DNA from: an uncultured Collinsella sp.
Lineage (GTDB): Bacteria; Actinomycetota; Coriobacteriia; Coriobacteriales; Coriobacteriaceae
Direction of reading: 5' to 3'
Length of the DNA: 5,715 nt
Assembly (NCBI GenBank): GCA_900553705.1
Contig: USEK01000097.1
Coordinates: 1 to 5,715, forward strand
Each line of letters begins with the position of its first letter. Within the stretch, counting starts at the first letter, position 1. The notes beneath the pieces are model-generated. The model made no database searches. It was not told the DNA's origin and saw only the letters and a list, made by a program, of their open reading frames with translations. The translations under genes were made by a program, and so were the position numbers. Shown piece after piece: positions 5,678-5,715 of this stretch.

Positions 5678-5715
5678 ATGAAGCCACGTAACATTGCCAT
5701 CGCCTGCGGTGTCGC
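5678..5715 (+). CDS. start of an unidentified gene, cut by window end
   Basis: A strong AGGAG Shine-Dalgarno sequence (5668-5672) lies 5 bases before ATG 5678, and the frame reads MKPRNIAIACGVA to the window edge. The basic start followed by small hydrophobic residues could be the beginning of a signal peptide, a lipoprotein or a Rossmann-type strand, but 13 residues are too few to say. It is divergent from the M18 gene. Confidence 0.6.
   Translation, partial: MKPRNIAIACGV

Noticed and set aside
4242..5681. 479-codon plus-strand open frame antisense to the M18 gene
   Set aside because: The opposite strand carries every M18 active-site motif; the antisense frame has no domain and is a codon-bias shadow.
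48..5715. CRISPR array, tRNA, rRNA, transposase or phage genes
   Set aside because: I found no regularly spaced direct repeats, no tRNA cloverleaf or rRNA segment, and no recombinase or phage motifs in any frame.

Overview
The window looks like the end of a draft contig from a GC-rich bacterium, most likely an actinomycete of the Coriobacteriia (Collinsella-like). That placement is an inference from GC-rich codon use, strong AGGAG-type ribosome binding sites, TATGCT/TATACT-type -10 boxes and the protein families present; no marker gene settles it. The first 47 bases are not genomic. They are an Illumina Nextera i7 adapter (tail of the P7 oligo, an 8-base index, the read-2 sequence and the Tn5 mosaic end), so genomic sequence begins at base 48.

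Layout: 48-752 (-) is an alpha/beta hydrolase missing its C-terminus at the adapter junction. A 235-base divergent spacer follows. 988-1764 (+) is a small TYW1-like radical SAM protein. 1925-2812 (+) is a type I methionine aminopeptidase with an N-terminal SEC-C zinc motif, followed by a clear intrinsic terminator. 2942-3877 (+, GTG start) is a D-2-hydroxyacid dehydrogenase. 3878-4130 is a convergent, gene-free spacer packed with inverted repeats. 4131-5516 (-) is an M18 aspartyl-type aminopeptidase. 5678-5715 (+) is the first 13 codons of another gene.

The genes do not form one obvious pathway. Each of the complete genes appears to have its own promoter, terminator or hairpin-rich flank, so they read as separate monocistronic units. 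Two are cytosolic peptide-processing enzymes: the methionine aminopeptidase removes N-terminal Met from new proteins, and the M18 enzyme trims acidic N-terminal residues from peptides.

I found no convincing new defence, mobile or biosynthetic system. The most interesting unexplained signals are in the spacers: a 20-bp perfect inverted repeat (25 bp with one mismatch) abutting the map promoter, a 12-bp perfect inverted repeat just before the dehydrogenase ribosome binding site with a possible degenerate relative at 4096-4130, and a 99-base nested inverted repeat with 26-bp arms enclosing a terminator-like hairpin. These may belong to dispersed palindromic repeat families of the host genome, which a genome search would test.
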